Positions 1 to 9,746 are shown, counted from the stretch's first letter. The stretch is 44,006 nt of DNA from an uncultured Opitutales bacterium (GCA_900547395.1 URGP01000022.1:1-44006), one strand, 5' to 3'. Made by a program: numbers and translations. The notes: a model not told the origin generated them from the sequence alone.

Positions 1-595
1 AATCTCCTAACCCCGATTTTTTTATTGTCCGAATTTTGGGGTACAGTTCATTTTTCGGGTGTCGTCTTTTTAAATAACTTTTGCAAACATCTTTGCAATT
101 TACGTCTGTTTCCAAGTTATTCGAATTGCAAATTCGGGTTTGTTTTACTGTTTATACAGACAATACCTTTGGCATAGACAAACACGCAAAAGTTAAAACC
201 GCATTAAATTGTATTTCAAAAAAATCAGCTTCCTAAACTATTGTAATTTTCTCAATTTTTATAGAAAGAAATATGCGATTGCGGCTATTTCACAACCCCG
301 TAAAGGACAAGTTTAAAACTGCGAAAAGGACTAATTACAAATTGAAATTCCCATATTGTCATCAGACAATTTTCTAAGATGTAAAAACATGAAAATCCCT
401 TGCAAGCCAATCCCGCATTAAAATACGCTCTTAAAGCGCCATAATGCACCAAAGTCTAATCTCTTTTTTCATATAGCACAAATTCGCAATCTAAACCGCA
501 TTCCTCCGTCTGAAACATGGCAACCTCTTATTCAAAAAAAAGCATTTATTGCGAGGCTAAAAAAATTCCAAAATCTTTTCGGCAAATTAAGATAC
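1..595. other. AT-rich stretch without a recognisable gene
   Basis: No open frame of useful length, no tRNA-like cloverleaf and no coding bias was seen on either strand. The only local structure noticed is a small inverted repeat at 355-370 (ATTGTC, loop ATCA, GACAAT) followed by TTTT, which could be a weak terminator or chance. It may contain the upstream region of a leftward gene beyond the window. Confidence 0.5.
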
Positions 596-634
596 AAAAA
601 AACCGCAACACAATAATTTGTGTTGCGGTTTTTT
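596..634 (-). terminator. Rho-independent terminator of the outer-membrane barrel gene
   Basis: A perfect 12-bp inverted repeat (AACCGCAACACA at 601-612, TGTGTTGCGGTT at 619-630) with a 6-nt loop is flanked by A-runs on the left and T-runs on the right. It therefore works as a terminator on the minus strand just after the stop at 649, and possibly in both directions. Confidence 0.85.
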
Positions 635-648
635 GTTAAGAAAAATTC

Positions 649-1827
649 TTAGTACTTGATTGAAAGCGATGCAGAAACAAGGTGCGCCATATAAGACGAG
701 CTCTGCACGTTTGAAGAATTGTCATAATATGTGTAAGACAATGCAAGGCTGCCCCACTTTACAGGAGCATAGGAAACTCCGACGCCTGCAAAAATCTTGT
801 CGTCTTGACGACCGGAGGGAGAATTTACATAGTCAACATATCTGTAACCGCCGTAAGCATAGCTTGTGATGTATGAAGACAAGATGTAATTTACGCCAAA
901 GTCAACACCTGTGCTTTCGGAATTCTGACGCTGTGCACCATTGCCGAAGTCCCTCAAACCTTTAACATATACGTTTGCCTTGTCGGAAACCTGATAGTTA
1001 AACTTTGCGGAGAAAGTGAACATTGTGTCATCGTTATCGAGAATGCCGCCCGAAGAATCGCGGATTGTCGCGCCAACATAAACTTCCGAAGAAAGTTTTT
1101 CTGTCAATTCGCCGCGAAGAGTAAGACCCATAAAGTGGTCCTGCGTTCTGTCGCCATAGAGCATTCTCGAATAGAGCTTAGATGGGCTCATATCGGAATT
1201 GTCGTAATTTGTCTGGCGATACTGGTATGACAAACCTGCGCTCAACTTGTCGGTAATTTTATAGAGCAAGCTTACAGGAACGATATATGCGGTTGAATCC
1301 GTATAAACATTCTGCTGGTTTGTATAATGAATATCGACATAGTCAAAACCAGCGTCAACAATGACCTTGTTGGAAATGACATAAGAACCGTTTACACCCG
1401 CCTTGATTGTGTTTGTACGAGCCAAATTTTCATCATTAACGGTGGTGTCGGTATTCTGCGCAGCCTGAACGAAAGAGAAGTGAGCATTTGCGTTAAATGC
1501 GTCAGACTGGTATGCTGCTTTTACGATGACATTTGCGAGATTGGAATCGAAACGTTCATGCTGCATATAACGGTTTAAATCTTCATAAGCCCTCGCAGTA
1601 ACGGTGAAAGCCTTGTTCTTTCCATAAACAGCTTCGCCGCCGACACGCGTTGTTATGAGATAATCGTCATAAGATTTATATGAGTTCCAAGTAACGTTAT
1701 TTGTCCATTTCCCGATAACGGAACCGATAAATGAAACATCCAAATCGTCGCCGACTTGGAGAAGGGGACCTGCATATGCGGTTGCGCCCATAGCGGCGAC
1801 ACTTGCTAACAATGATAGTTTTTTCAT
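649..1827 (-). CDS. Outer-membrane beta-barrel (porin-like) protein
   Basis: 392 residues. The N-terminus is a signal peptide (MKKLSLLASVAAMGATAYA, cleavage expected after AYA). The rest is built of alternating polar and aromatic strands with short Asn/Asp/Gly turns, and it ends in an aromatic residue (SLSIKY), the usual C-terminal signature of outer-membrane barrels recognised by the BAM machinery. No catalytic motif is visible. The shape resembles the putative porin/EpsL-like barrels often found in bacteria with PEP-CTERM surface systems; that family assignment is by impression. The ATG at 1827 is preceded by a modest AGGA about 6 bases upstream. The gene is monocistronic, with a strong terminator behind it and a possible TTGACA promoter ahead. 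A passive porin or a secretion barrel are both possible. Confidence 0.8.
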   Translation of the reverse strand: MKKLSLLASVAAMGATAYAGPLLQVGDDLDVSFIGSVIGKWTNNVTWNSYKSYDDYLITTRVGGEAVYGKNKAFTVTARAYEDLNRYMQHERFDSNLANVIVKAAYQSDAFNANAHFSFVQAAQNTDTTVNDENLARTNTIKAGVNGSYVISNKVIVDAGFDYVDIHYTNQQNVYTDSTAYIVPVSLLYKITDKLSAGLSYQYRQTNYDNSDMSPSKLYSRMLYGDRTQDHFMGLTLRGELTEKLSSEVYVGATIRDSSGGILDNDDTMFTFSAKFNYQVSDKANVYVKGLRDFGNGAQRQNSESTGVDFGVNYILSSYITSYAYGGYRYVDYVNSPSGRQDDKIFAGVGVSYAPVKWGSLALSYTYYDNSSNVQSSSYMAHLVSASLSIKY

Positions 1828-1876
1828 GTAATTCCTATTCTTTGTTTAATCGAAAATTTTTGCTATAATGACAAGC

Positions 1877-1905
1877 AGTAAAATAGTTCTTCTGACTTTT
1901 GTCAA
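1877..1905 (-). promoter_or_regulatory. Possible sigma-70 promoter of the barrel gene
   Basis: On the minus strand a perfect TTGACA (1905-1900) is followed after 17 bases by TTTACT (1882-1877), about 50 bases before the ATG at 1827. The same TTGACA-N17-TTTACT pattern occurs upstream of the Gfo/Idh gene at 21162-21134. The -10 box is only a 4 of 6 match, so this is tentative. Confidence 0.35.
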
Positions 1906-2056
1906 GTAATATTCTGTTTTTTTTCAAAAAAATGCGTTAAAGACAAAAAAATTTAATAAAACAAAAACTTCTTGCATAGATTTAATTTTGGGCTATTAAA
2001 ATATTTAAAGAAAAATTATTTATATTTTAAATTCCAAGCAAACAAAAAAAACAAAA

Positions 2057-3793
2057 ATGCCCGAAGACAAAATAATTTCCCAAAACAGCCAAGCAAACTC
2101 ACCGAAAAAAGAAACAGCGCCGCAAAAATATCCCACAATGTTCGGAATGGCTTACAGGTACCGCAAGCCGAACGGAACATGGGCGGTAAAATTAATGTTC
2201 GGCAAAATATTTGCCGTTACGTTTTCACTCTTTTTGATTCTTCTCTTATTTAAGAGCATATTTATATACGCATTTTTCAAATACCAGCGCGATTATTCGG
2301 AAATGTCGGTAAAAACCGCCCTGCTTTATCCGTTAAACAGGTCCGCAACCAACACCGCGATTGGCGATTACAATATAAAAACGGCGAAAGAACTGCTCGC
2401 AAAAGGCGAATTCCGCCAAGCGTTTGAAAATCTTTTGCGCGGGGTAAACCGCTCCCATAAAAACATTGAAGGCAAAAAGATGCTCGCCCAGTTCTTTTTT
2501 ATGATGAACAAGCACGACGACGCGATGAATGTTTTAAAGAGGGGCTTGCCCTACGCCTACGAAGACCTCGCATACATGCGCCTTTACACCCAGCTTTTGA
2601 TTTCCAAAATGGAAGACGAAACGCTAATCAACGTCTGCAAAAGCATTCTTGAAAAAAATCCGAAAAACGAGCAGGTCAAAACCTACCTTGCAATGGCAGT
2701 AGCCACAGTCTATTCAATGCACGGAATGTATAACGACAGCAAGGAAATGATTGTGAAATACGGACTCGACAAGACAACGCCGGGAATACTGCGCCTTTCC
2801 AAAAACGAATGGGAACAGGGCAACCGCGACGAAGCCGTAAACATCATCGCAAACAACATAAACCTTATGCGCGACCTCGACCCCGTCTATGCCCTGCTCG
2901 TAAACTATTACATTTTGCTTGGCGACTACGCGAAAGCGCGCCAATACGGGTCTTTGAGGATTCTCGAAAAGCCGCTTGAAATTGCCCCGAGGGTTGACTA
3001 TCTCCGCTCAATCGCAAACAGCGGCGACAAGAAAGCCGCGGAAGAAGAGCTTAAACGTCTCTTTGAAGCCAACAAATCCGATGAAAAGAACTTAATACAC
3101 ATAGCAAACTACGCGGCGGATTCCGGAAATTTGGATTTGATGCGCAAGATTTACGACAACGCAATCGAAAAGGGATTTTCAAACACGGCGCAATACTGCA
3201 TGCTTTTGCTCGAAACTTTCATAACCTGCAAAAAATACGACGACGCAATAGTATTTTCCGAAGACATAATAAAAGCGAACCCCAAATGGTTAAACCGCAA
3301 CGAAAATGTCTTTACGTCTTTGCGCGCGGTTGCGTATCTGGCAAAGGGCAACACCAATATGTCAAACGCCCTGATAAACGAAATCATAAAGCGCGGCACG
3401 GTAAATCCGCGCACGTTGGTCGCAACGGCAAGGCGTTTTGCGATGCTCGGAGAACCGAAAACCGCGCACAAATTGTACGTCGCCGCAGTCGAAAAAGACC
3501 CGATGCACCAATATGCACTGGTAAGGCTGATACAATTCGAACTGGACGCAGGCAATTCTTCGGATTTAAACAAATACATTTTCCGCCTCATCAACATGCG
3601 CAGACCGCCGCGCGACATGATTATGAGTGCGCGTAAAAAACTTTTGACAGACCGCTTCATATTCACCGCCGAACGCGAAAAAATCATAAACGCAATAGAC
3701 GCGGTGTTCGACATGGAAAAAGCCTCCGGCAACCGTATTTTCTCCGACTTGCCCTCGGACTACGACAACGAAAAAATCCTGTCAACGTTCTAA
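2057..3793 (+). CDS. Membrane-anchored TPR-repeat protein
   Basis: 578 residues. A charged cytoplasmic N-terminus (about 1-48) precedes one hydrophobic segment (about 50-74). The remainder is a long alpha-helical solenoid with tetratricopeptide-like helix pairs, for example around AKELLAKGEFRQAFENLLRG, NVLKRGLPYAYEDLAYMRLY and AVEKDPMHQYALVRLIQFEL. Such proteins act as scaffolds; with one membrane segment, most of it should lie in the periplasm. No enzymatic motif is visible. The start at 2057 follows an A-rich tract with no Shine-Dalgarno; later Met codons (residues 28 and 31) remain possible but would remove only unstructured sequence. A hairpin terminator follows. The partner is unknown, and no secretion or cell-envelope operon surrounds it. 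Confidence 0.85.
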   Translation: MPEDKIISQNSQANSPKKETAPQKYPTMFGMAYRYRKPNGTWAVKLMFGKIFAVTFSLFLILLLFKSIFIYAFFKYQRDYSEMSVKTALLYPLNRSATNTAIGDYNIKTAKELLAKGEFRQAFENLLRGVNRSHKNIEGKKMLAQFFFMMNKHDDAMNVLKRGLPYAYEDLAYMRLYTQLLISKMEDETLINVCKSILEKNPKNEQVKTYLAMAVATVYSMHGMYNDSKEMIVKYGLDKTTPGILRLSKNEWEQGNRDEAVNIIANNINLMRDLDPVYALLVNYYILLGDYAKARQYGSLRILEKPLEIAPRVDYLRSIANSGDKKAAEEELKRLFEANKSDEKNLIHIANYAADSGNLDLMRKIYDNAIEKGFSNTAQYCMLLLETFITCKKYDDAIVFSEDIIKANPKWLNRNENVFTSLRAVAYLAKGNTNMSNALINEIIKRGTVNPRTLVATARRFAMLGEPKTAHKLYVAAVEKDPMHQYALVRLIQFELDAGNSSDLNKYIFRLINMRRPPRDMIMSARKKLLTDRFIFTAEREKIINAIDAVFDMEKASGNRIFSDLPSDYDNEKILSTF

Positions 3794-3853
3794 GTATAGT
3801 CCATTTAACAGAAAATCAAAATTGCCGACACCTGCATAAAGCGGCAATGCTCA

Positions 3854-3886
3854 AAAGCTCCAAACAACATTGGAGCTTTGTTTTTT
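3854..3886 (+). terminator. Rho-independent terminator of the TPR gene
   Basis: A perfect 10-bp stem (AAAGCTCCAA at 3854-3863, TTGGAGCTTT at 3870-3879) with a 6-nt loop is followed by a T-run at 3881-3886. Confidence 0.8.
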
Positions 3887-4073
3887 GTGCATTGGAATTA
3901 TCAATTCCGCCCGACAATATCGGCAACACTAAACGAAAAACATTCATTGCTAAAAACTGTTAACGCGCCTAAAAGATTAAAACAAAATGCGCGAATTGGC
4001 GAAAATATAACAATCACGGCTGAAAGATTTTTTGTGAGATATTCAGCGCAAAAACGAATGTAAATTTTGCCAC

Positions 4074-4101
4074 AAAAAAAAGCGGCCTTTAAGACCGCTT
4101 T
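4074..4101 (-). terminator. Rho-independent terminator of the first PEP-CTERM gene
   Basis: Read on the minus strand, AAAGCGG pairs with CCGCTTT around a short loop and runs into seven Ts (plus-strand A-run at 4074-4080). It starts about 20 bases after the TAG stop at 4121. Confidence 0.8.
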
Positions 4102-4120
4102 CTTGTTTATAAAACTCAAA

Positions 4121-6229
4121 CTACTTTCTTCTGCGGTACGCCGCGAAAGCGAGAGCAATCGCGCCCAAGATTGCCGCATACGTTGAAGGTTCGGGTATTT
4201 CGGAAGTAATTGAAAGTGTCGAACCATTCAAGCCGACCGTAAACAAGTTTTGCTTTGCGTCCAAAACCACAAAGCTTGACCCGCTTTCTATTTCAGACAT
4301 CACAACGCTTGTGCTGTCCCCGAAGATTTCGGAAATATCCACAGTGCCGTCCAATTCAAATGTTTCACTGCCGAAATTTACAAACAATTTGTCGAACTTC
4401 GTGCCTTCTGCAAGCGATACCTTGGAGGAAGAATCAACCGAAAGCAAATCCACGTCAAACGAATTGGCAAAAGCAACATCGCTGTTTGACGACACTAAAA
4501 GCTCGTTCATGCCGGAAATATTTCCGTTGAAAGTGCCTGCAAACGCATTTGATGAATTTCCAAAAGAAACAGAATTTTTACCGCCGACAATAGCCCCTTC
4601 AGATCCGCCGCCATAAACTGTTCCCGCAAAATCAATATCGGAAGAATTGCCGACAAACGTCACTTTTGCATTTCCCGACACGACCGAACCGCTACCGTCT
4701 CCACCCGCATAAATGTCGCCCGATATTTTACCCGCGCTAATTGTTATGTTCGCGGAAGCCAAATCAGCCGTCGCGCTCGTGCCTTCAACAGAGTTAAACA
4801 CGCGTCCGCCGCCATAGACATTTTCGGAAACAGTTCCGCCCGATATAATAATATTTGAATTTCCCTCAACTTTTGAAACAGCTCCGTTGCCGGTATTATA
4901 CTCGCCGTCTCCAATGCTGCCAACATATGAAAGAGAACCTCCGTAAACACTGCCGTTTACATTTGCCTCTCCACCAATTTCAACGGAAGTCGAACCGCCG
5001 ATATTAGTAACAGATATTCCAGAATAACGTTTACTTTCAGCTTCGGAACCGCCATAAACATCTCCGTTCACCGTGCCCCCCGTGATTTTAACGCTTGCAT
5101 TTCCGCCAATGCTTGCCTGAACGTTTTCGTGGTTCGCATTCCAGTAAAGCGAGCCGCCAAAGACATTGCCGGTAATCTCGCCGCCGACAATTTCAACAGA
5201 AGCATCGCCTTCAACAACGGTTGAACCGTGCGATTGAGAATGCCCGCCGCCGTATATGTCGCCATTGACCGTGCCGGATTTTACAACAACTTTGGAAGAA
5301 TCGACAGATGCGATCAATCCCGCCGTTACGCCGGAACTCTGCGAAGCGCCAAATACCCTTACGTTATCCAATGTTGCACCATCGATTGTTACGGAAGAAC
5401 CGCCTGTTACGCCGGAATTAGATTGGTAGCTAAAATTTCCACCCACAATATAAGTGGTATAATAACCTGAAAAGTTAGCTCCGCTACCCAAATATACGCT
5501 TGAACCGCCGCTTATATTCGAGCCGCCTTTACCGTTTTCTCCATACGCCATTGAACCGCCCGCAACAACAAAGTCTCCTCCCGATGTTATGTTTGCGGAA
5601 TTTATTATAAGCTTTGAGCCGTTTTCGATATTTGCGACTGCGCCCGCTCCGGTATGCGCGCCACCAAATATATTTGACGAATAATTGCCGCCATTTAACA
5701 CAAGAGTGCTGGACTTAATGTTAAGCGTGCTTCCTGCGTTCCAAACCTGACCGCCTCCGATGGTAAGCAGATTAATATTAACGTCTGCATTTACGGTGGT
5801 ATTTAAATTTCCGACATATGCCGTATAGCCACTATTTTCAAAAGAAATTCCGCCATACAAACGATCAAGAGAAACCGCTCCCGTAAGGTCTGCTGTAATA
5901 TCGCCAAAATACGCATCCGAACCGCCGACGCTCCCGCCGACATATATTCTGCTAGAAGCTCCGCCTGTGCTAAATTCCCCGAACTTAATATATGTATTAT
6001 GCGCTTCTTCCGAAGAACCCGAAGGCGCTATAAAATAGTTTCTGCCATTGAGAAGACTTCCCGAAACAAAATATCCGTCGTATTCTCCGCTTGACTGGGG
6101 AAGCATACTACGTCCGGCATCCCAAGAAATTTGCTCCAAATTGGAAACATCTTGCGCAAAGCTTTCCGAAAGCGCAAAAGGCAATAACAGGGATGTTGAA
6201 AGAATTGATTTAAAAATTAAACTTTTCAT
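4121..6229 (-). CDS. PEP-CTERM surface protein with YGGS-type beta-helix repeats
   Basis: 702 residues from the ATG at 6229. I chose this start because it opens directly into a signal peptide (MKSLIFKSILSTSLLLPFA, cleavage near SFAQ); an in-frame extension to 6298 would put 23 non-signal residues in front and has no ATG. The body (about 130-560) repeats a motif of the type G-G-x-V-x-G-D-V-Y-G-G-S about a dozen times, separated by Ser/Asn-rich strands, as expected for a right-handed beta-helix or beta-roll adhesin. The C-terminus is a canonical PEP-CTERM anchor: IPEPSTYAAILGAIALAFAA followed by YRRRK. Such tails are known substrates of the exosortase system, which removes the anchor and delivers the protein to the surface or exopolysaccharide. 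No exosortase gene lies in this window. No catalytic residues are recognised. The promoter contains a G-tract spacer (see 6267-6294). Confidence 0.9.
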   Translation of the reverse strand: MKSLIFKSILSTSLLLPFALSESFAQDVSNLEQISWDAGRSMLPQSSGEYDGYFVSGSLLNGRNYFIAPSGSSEEAHNTYIKFGEFSTGGASSRIYVGGSVGGSDAYFGDITADLTGAVSLDRLYGGISFENSGYTAYVGNLNTTVNADVNINLLTIGGGQVWNAGSTLNIKSSTLVLNGGNYSSNIFGGAHTGAGAVANIENGSKLIINSANITSGGDFVVAGGSMAYGENGKGGSNISGGSSVYLGSGANFSGYYTTYIVGGNFSYQSNSGVTGGSSVTIDGATLDNVRVFGASQSSGVTAGLIASVDSSKVVVKSGTVNGDIYGGGHSQSHGSTVVEGDASVEIVGGEITGNVFGGSLYWNANHENVQASIGGNASVKITGGTVNGDVYGGSEAESKRYSGISVTNIGGSTSVEIGGEANVNGSVYGGSLSYVGSIGDGEYNTGNGAVSKVEGNSNIIISGGTVSENVYGGGRVFNSVEGTSATADLASANITISAGKISGDIYAGGDGSGSVVSGNAKVTFVGNSSDIDFAGTVYGGGSEGAIVGGKNSVSFGNSSNAFAGTFNGNISGMNELLVSSNSDVAFANSFDVDLLSVDSSSKVSLAEGTKFDKLFVNFGSETFELDGTVDISEIFGDSTSVVMSEIESGSSFVVLDAKQNLFTVGLNGSTLSITSEIPEPSTYAAILGAIALAFAAYRRRK

Positions 6230-6266
6230 CTTATTATCTAGTCCTTTATTTATTGTAAAAATCAGA

Positions 6267-6294
6267 AAATTACCCCCCACCCCCGAAGTGTCAA
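6267..6294 (-). promoter_or_regulatory. Possible promoter with a G-tract spacer, PEP-CTERM gene
   Basis: On the minus strand a perfect TTGACA (6294-6289) is followed by a 16-base spacer, CTTCGGGGGTGGGGGG, and then a weak TAATTT (6272-6267), about 40 bases before the ATG at 6229. The two G-runs (five and six) fill most of the spacer. Slippage there would change the -35/-10 spacing. The -10 match is poor (3 of 6), so the assignment rests mainly on the -35 box and position. Confidence 0.4.
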
Positions 6295-6444
6295 GCACAT
6301 TTTAATCGTTTTTAGAGGCATTTGCGGGCTTTCACGGGGCTTTTTAAAGCAGGATTCAATTAGAATCAAAAATTAAATTTTATGAAAGCAAATGATATGT
6401 TTTTATATAGATAACCTGCAACAAACAGACATTGAACATACAAC

Positions 6445-6472
6445 AAAAAAGACGGCATCGAAAGATGCCGTC
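6445..6472 (-). terminator. Rho-independent terminator of pckG
   Basis: A perfect 9-bp stem (GACGGCATC at 6451-6459, GATGCCGTC at 6464-6472) with a 4-base loop is followed on the minus strand by six Ts (A-run 6445-6450). It lies about 50 bases after the pckG stop at 6521. Confidence 0.88.
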
Positions 6473-6520
6473 TCATGCATAAAAACTGTTTTTTAACAGA
6501 CCTTTTAAAAGGCTGCCACC

Positions 6521-8314
6521 TTACTTTGCGAGGCGTTCCAACAAAGCTTCGCGCTGAATTTTGAGAGCGTTCGGAAGCTGGTTGTACAACTCTTCGGAAA
6601 GCGGCTGCGTTGCAACTACCTGCGGATCGTATGTCATCAAAGCCTTGAAGTCTTCTTCCGAATAGTCAAGACCTTCCCAGTTGATGTCCTTATAGTCGGG
6701 CATCAAGCCGATTGCAGTTTCGTTTGCGTGCGCTTCGCCGTTTACGCGCTTTGCAATCCAGGAGAGGACGCGCGCATTGTCGCCAAAGCCGGGCCACATA
6801 AACTTGCCTTCCGCATTCTTTCTGAACCAGTTTACATGGAAGAAGCGCGGAGTCATCGAAAGACCCTTGCCCATTTCAACGAGGTGGCCGAGGTACTTCG
6901 CCATATTGTAGCCTGCGAAAGGCAACATAGCCATCGGGTCGGAGCGGAGCTTGCCCAAAGTGCCTTCGGAAGCAGCGGTGAGTTCAGAACCCATCATTGC
7001 GCCCAAGTAAATGCCATGAGCCCAGTCAAACGCTTCAAATACCAAAGGTATGCCGTTTGCGCGGCGACCGCCAACGATAACAGCGGAAACGGGAACGCCT
7101 TCCAACTTTTCCGCATTTTCGTCGATGCAGGGGCAGTTGTAAAGGGGAGCCGTAAAGCGGCTGTTCGGGTGCGCGGCGGGAGTTCCCGATTCGGGAGTCC
7201 AGGGATTGCCGTGCCAGTCGGTGAGGTTTGCGGGAGGTTCTTTTGTCATGCCTTCCCACCATACGTCGCCGTCTTCAGTTAAAGCAACGTTTGTGAATAT
7301 TGTATCCTTGCGGCAGGACTGCATTGCGTTGTGGTTTGTCTTGTCGCTTGTGCCGGGAGCAACGCCGAAGAAGCCGTTTTCAGGATTGATTGCATAAAGC
7401 TTGCCGTCGGGGCCGGGTTTAATCCAAGCGATGTCGTCGCCGATTGTGGAAACCTGCCAGCCGTCCTTCTGCAATTCTGCGGGAGGAATGAGCATTGCAA
7501 AGTTAGTTTTGCCGCAGGCAGACGGGAATGCCGCAGTAACGTAAGTTTTCTTGCCTGACGGGTCTTTTACGCCCAAGATGAGCATGTGTTCCGCCATCCA
7601 GCCTTCGTCGCGACCCATTGCGGAAGCGATGCGCAAGCTCAAGCACTTTTTGCCCAAGAGAGCGTTGCCGCCGTAACCCGAACCGATGGAAATGATTTCG
7701 CGAGTTTCGGGGAAGTGCGTAACGTATGTGTTTTCGGGATTGCAGGGCCACAAAACGTCTTTCTGACCGTCCGCAAGCGGCATACCGACAGAGTGGAGGC
7801 AGGGTACGAATTTGCCGTTTTCGCCGAGAACGTCGAGAACCTTCGGGCTTACGCGAGCCATGATTCTCATGGAAACGACAACGTACGGAGAGTCTGTGAT
7901 TTCAACGCCGATTTGAGAGATCGGGCCGCCTATCGGGCCCATGCTGAACGGGATTACGTACATTGTACGACCCTTCATGCAACCCTTAAACAAACCTTCG
8001 AGCTTTGCGCGCATTTCTGCGGGGTCCATCCAGTTGTTGGTGGGGCCTGCTTCTTCTTTTGTCTTTGCGCAAATGAAAGTGCGAGCTTCCACACGAGCCA
8101 CGTCGCGCGGGTCTGAGCGGAAGTAATAGCTGTTCGGGCGTTTCTGCTCGTTGAGCTTGATGCACATTCCCTTTTCAATCATCATATTGAAAAGAGAGTC
8201 TGCTTCAGCCTGAGAGCCGTCGCACCAGTAAACTTTGTCAGGAGTAGTGAGGGCGGCAACTTTGTCAACCCACGCTACAAGAGCTTTGTTCTTTATTGTT
8301 TTTGGATCTATCAT
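6521..8314 (-). CDS. pckG: Phosphoenolpyruvate carboxykinase (GTP)
   Basis: 597 residues from the ATG at 8314 ([19 protein letters not shown]), close to the usual 590-620 of the family; an upstream in-frame extension to 8383 adds only unconserved sequence. The enzyme interconverts oxaloacetate plus GTP with phosphoenolpyruvate, CO2 and GDP, in gluconeogenesis or, in fermenters, in anaplerotic CO2 fixation toward succinate. The GTP-class hallmarks are intact: the P-loop with the reactive cysteine (FPSACGKTN, about 263-271), the kinase-2 motif IGDDIAWI (about 291-298), the nucleotide loop [13 protein letters not shown] (about 315-327), and [18 protein letters not shown]. The ATP-type family lacks this architecture. 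The gene stands alone with its own terminator. An AAGAAAG about 8 bases upstream could serve as ribosome binding site. Confidence 0.97.
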   Translation of the reverse strand: MIDPKTIKNKALVAWVDKVAALTTPDKVYWCDGSQAEADSLFNMMIEKGMCIKLNEQKRPNSYYFRSDPRDVARVEARTFICAKTKEEAGPTNNWMDPAEMRAKLEGLFKGCMKGRTMYVIPFSMGPIGGPISQIGVEITDSPYVVVSMRIMARVSPKVLDVLGENGKFVPCLHSVGMPLADGQKDVLWPCNPENTYVTHFPETREIISIGSGYGGNALLGKKCLSLRIASAMGRDEGWMAEHMLILGVKDPSGKKTYVTAAFPSACGKTNFAMLIPPAELQKDGWQVSTIGDDIAWIKPGPDGKLYAINPENGFFGVAPGTSDKTNHNAMQSCRKDTIFTNVALTEDGDVWWEGMTKEPPANLTDWHGNPWTPESGTPAAHPNSRFTAPLYNCPCIDENAEKLEGVPVSAVIVGGRRANGIPLVFEAFDWAHGIYLGAMMGSELTAASEGTLGKLRSDPMAMLPFAGYNMAKYLGHLVEMGKGLSMTPRFFHVNWFRKNAEGKFMWPGFGDNARVLSWIAKRVNGEAHANETAIGLMPDYKDINWEGLDYSEEDFKALMTYDPQVVATQPLSEELYNQLPNALKIQREALLERLAK

Positions 8315-8514
8315 AGTATAAACTTTCTTGAGCTTTTCCCAATGGAAAAAATCAATATGAAACAATGCGGATTTGATTTTCAAAAATCAACAAAAAAATT
8401 TCAATAAATCCCCAACCGCAGGCTTTTCGGGAAAAAAGACGCTTTTGGCGCAAATTGCCGCCACTCAAAAAAATGTCTTCACTTTTACGGGCAAAAAATC
8501 CTTAATTTAAAAAA

Positions 8515-9414
8515 ATGACGCAAAAGTACTACAAAATTCTGAACGCCGACGGATTTTCGCCAACGACAAAGTTCGACTACAACCCCTACCTGCCAAAAAA
8601 CGGAACGGCGGGAGAATGGCTGCCCGAAATTGCCGAAAGAGTCCTGCACGCATCGGGCTACCACCTCACAAAATACTGGAACATGTGGTACGAAAAGGGC
8701 GCGAGAATTTACGAAGCCGAATTTAAGGGAAAGACAGAACCGATAACCTTCGGCGTTGAAGAAAAAATCACCTGCGCCCAAATAAGATTATTGCGCGACA
8801 TAACAGAAGAGACATTGCAAACGTTAAACAAAGAAGAATTTTCGCCCGAAAGCTGGAACATCGGCAAAAACAATACGGGAGTGCGCAACATCGGCTCAAA
8901 CAATTCGGGAAATTACAATACGGGCAACCGAAACACAGGCAATAGAAATACGGGAGACTACAATACAGGAGACGCAAATTCGGGCATAGACAACGTCGGC
9001 AACAACAATAAAGGCTCGTCAAACGTCGGCTCAAACAACATAGGGCACTCAAACGCGGGAGACGGCAACAAAGGATATTTCAATGTCGGCAACCATAATG
9101 TCGGAAACGGCAACATGGGCAGCTTCAACGTCGGGAACAACAATATCGGCAAATGGAACAAGTCGAATTTAAACATCGGCTTTTTCAATACGGAAAATTC
9201 GACAATCAAGATGTTCAATAAACCCGCAAACCTAAAACTGGGACAAATAATTTTGCCCGCATTCCTGCGCAAGCCCGACGCAAAAGAAGCATTCAAGTCC
9301 GCCTCAAAAGAAGAAGCCTTAAAAGCCCTCACCCTGCCAAACTTCGACTACGCAATATTCGAAGAAATCACGGGGATTTCAAAAGCTGACTTCGACCAAA
9401 AGCTAAGCGAATAA
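8515..9414 (+). CDS. MPTR-like pentapeptide (N-x-G-x-x) repeat protein
   Basis: 299 residues. The N-terminal 110 residues form a compact, Tyr/Trp-containing unknown domain. From residue 115 to 225 an Asn occurs at every fifth position without exception, with Gly two residues later in nearly every unit (about 22 pentapeptides: NIGKN, NTGVR, NIGSN, NSGNY and so on). This is the Pentapeptide_2 type best known from the mycobacterial PPE-MPTR proteins, not the A(D/N)LxX type of Qnr proteins. A 70-residue Lys/Ala-rich helical tail closes the protein. There is no signal peptide or membrane segment, so it is probably cytoplasmic. The function is unknown; such repeats form a regular beta-solenoid. The start follows an A-rich stretch with no Shine-Dalgarno. 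Terminator-like hairpins lie about 180 and 330 bases downstream. Confidence 0.85.
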   Translation: MTQKYYKILNADGFSPTTKFDYNPYLPKNGTAGEWLPEIAERVLHASGYHLTKYWNMWYEKGARIYEAEFKGKTEPITFGVEEKITCAQIRLLRDITEETLQTLNKEEFSPESWNIGKNNTGVRNIGSNNSGNYNTGNRNTGNRNTGDYNTGDANSGIDNVGNNNKGSSNVGSNNIGHSNAGDGNKGYFNVGNHNVGNGNMGSFNVGNNNIGKWNKSNLNIGFFNTENSTIKMFNKPANLKLGQIILPAFLRKPDAKEAFKSASKEEALKALTLPNFDYAIFEEITGISKADFDQKLSE

Positions 9415-9593
9415 ATTTTGCAATTCAACAGACTACCCAAAATACCGTGGCATATGCGTACATATAGTACACGACTATTACAGCATTCCTTGTAAAACGG
9501 AACATCAGCGGCAGTTTCACTTTCTTAAAACTTTTTCTTACTGTAATATCTGCGAAGGTAGGTCAAATTGCCGTTCAGACGAGAAGTAAAAAG

Positions 9594-9641
9594 ACTGCGG
9601 TAGGAATGTACACTTAGTACATGACTACTGCAGTATTTTTT
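9594..9641 (+). terminator. Terminator-like hairpin in repeat unit 2
   Basis: ACTGCGGTAG (9594-9603) pairs with CTACTGCAGT (9625-9634, one G-T wobble). Inside it TGTAC (9607-9611) pairs with GTACA (9617-9621) around ACTTA. Six Ts follow at 9636-9641. It could end transcription from the pentapeptide gene. Confidence 0.55.
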
Positions 9642-9746
9642 GTAAAACGGAGCATCAGCGGCAGTTTCACTTTCTTAATACTTTATCTTACTGCAATATC
9701 CGCGAAGGTAGGTCAAATTGCCGTTCAGGCGAGTATTTGCGAAAAG

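Larger units (their letters stand above)
3794..4120. other. Convergent intergenic region with two terminators
   Basis: This gap between two convergent genes holds a terminator for each (3854-3886 on plus, 4074-4101 on minus). Between them, at about 3890-4070, I see no gene and no further structure. Confidence 0.6.

Noticed and set aside
13..648. tRNA or small RNA gene in the left-hand gap
   Set aside because: No T-arm consensus or cloverleaf could be drawn, and no conserved RNA motif was recognised.
6230..6298. Longer N-terminus of the first PEP-CTERM protein
   Set aside because: The 23 extra residues precede a complete signal peptide, include the putative promoter, and do not start with ATG.
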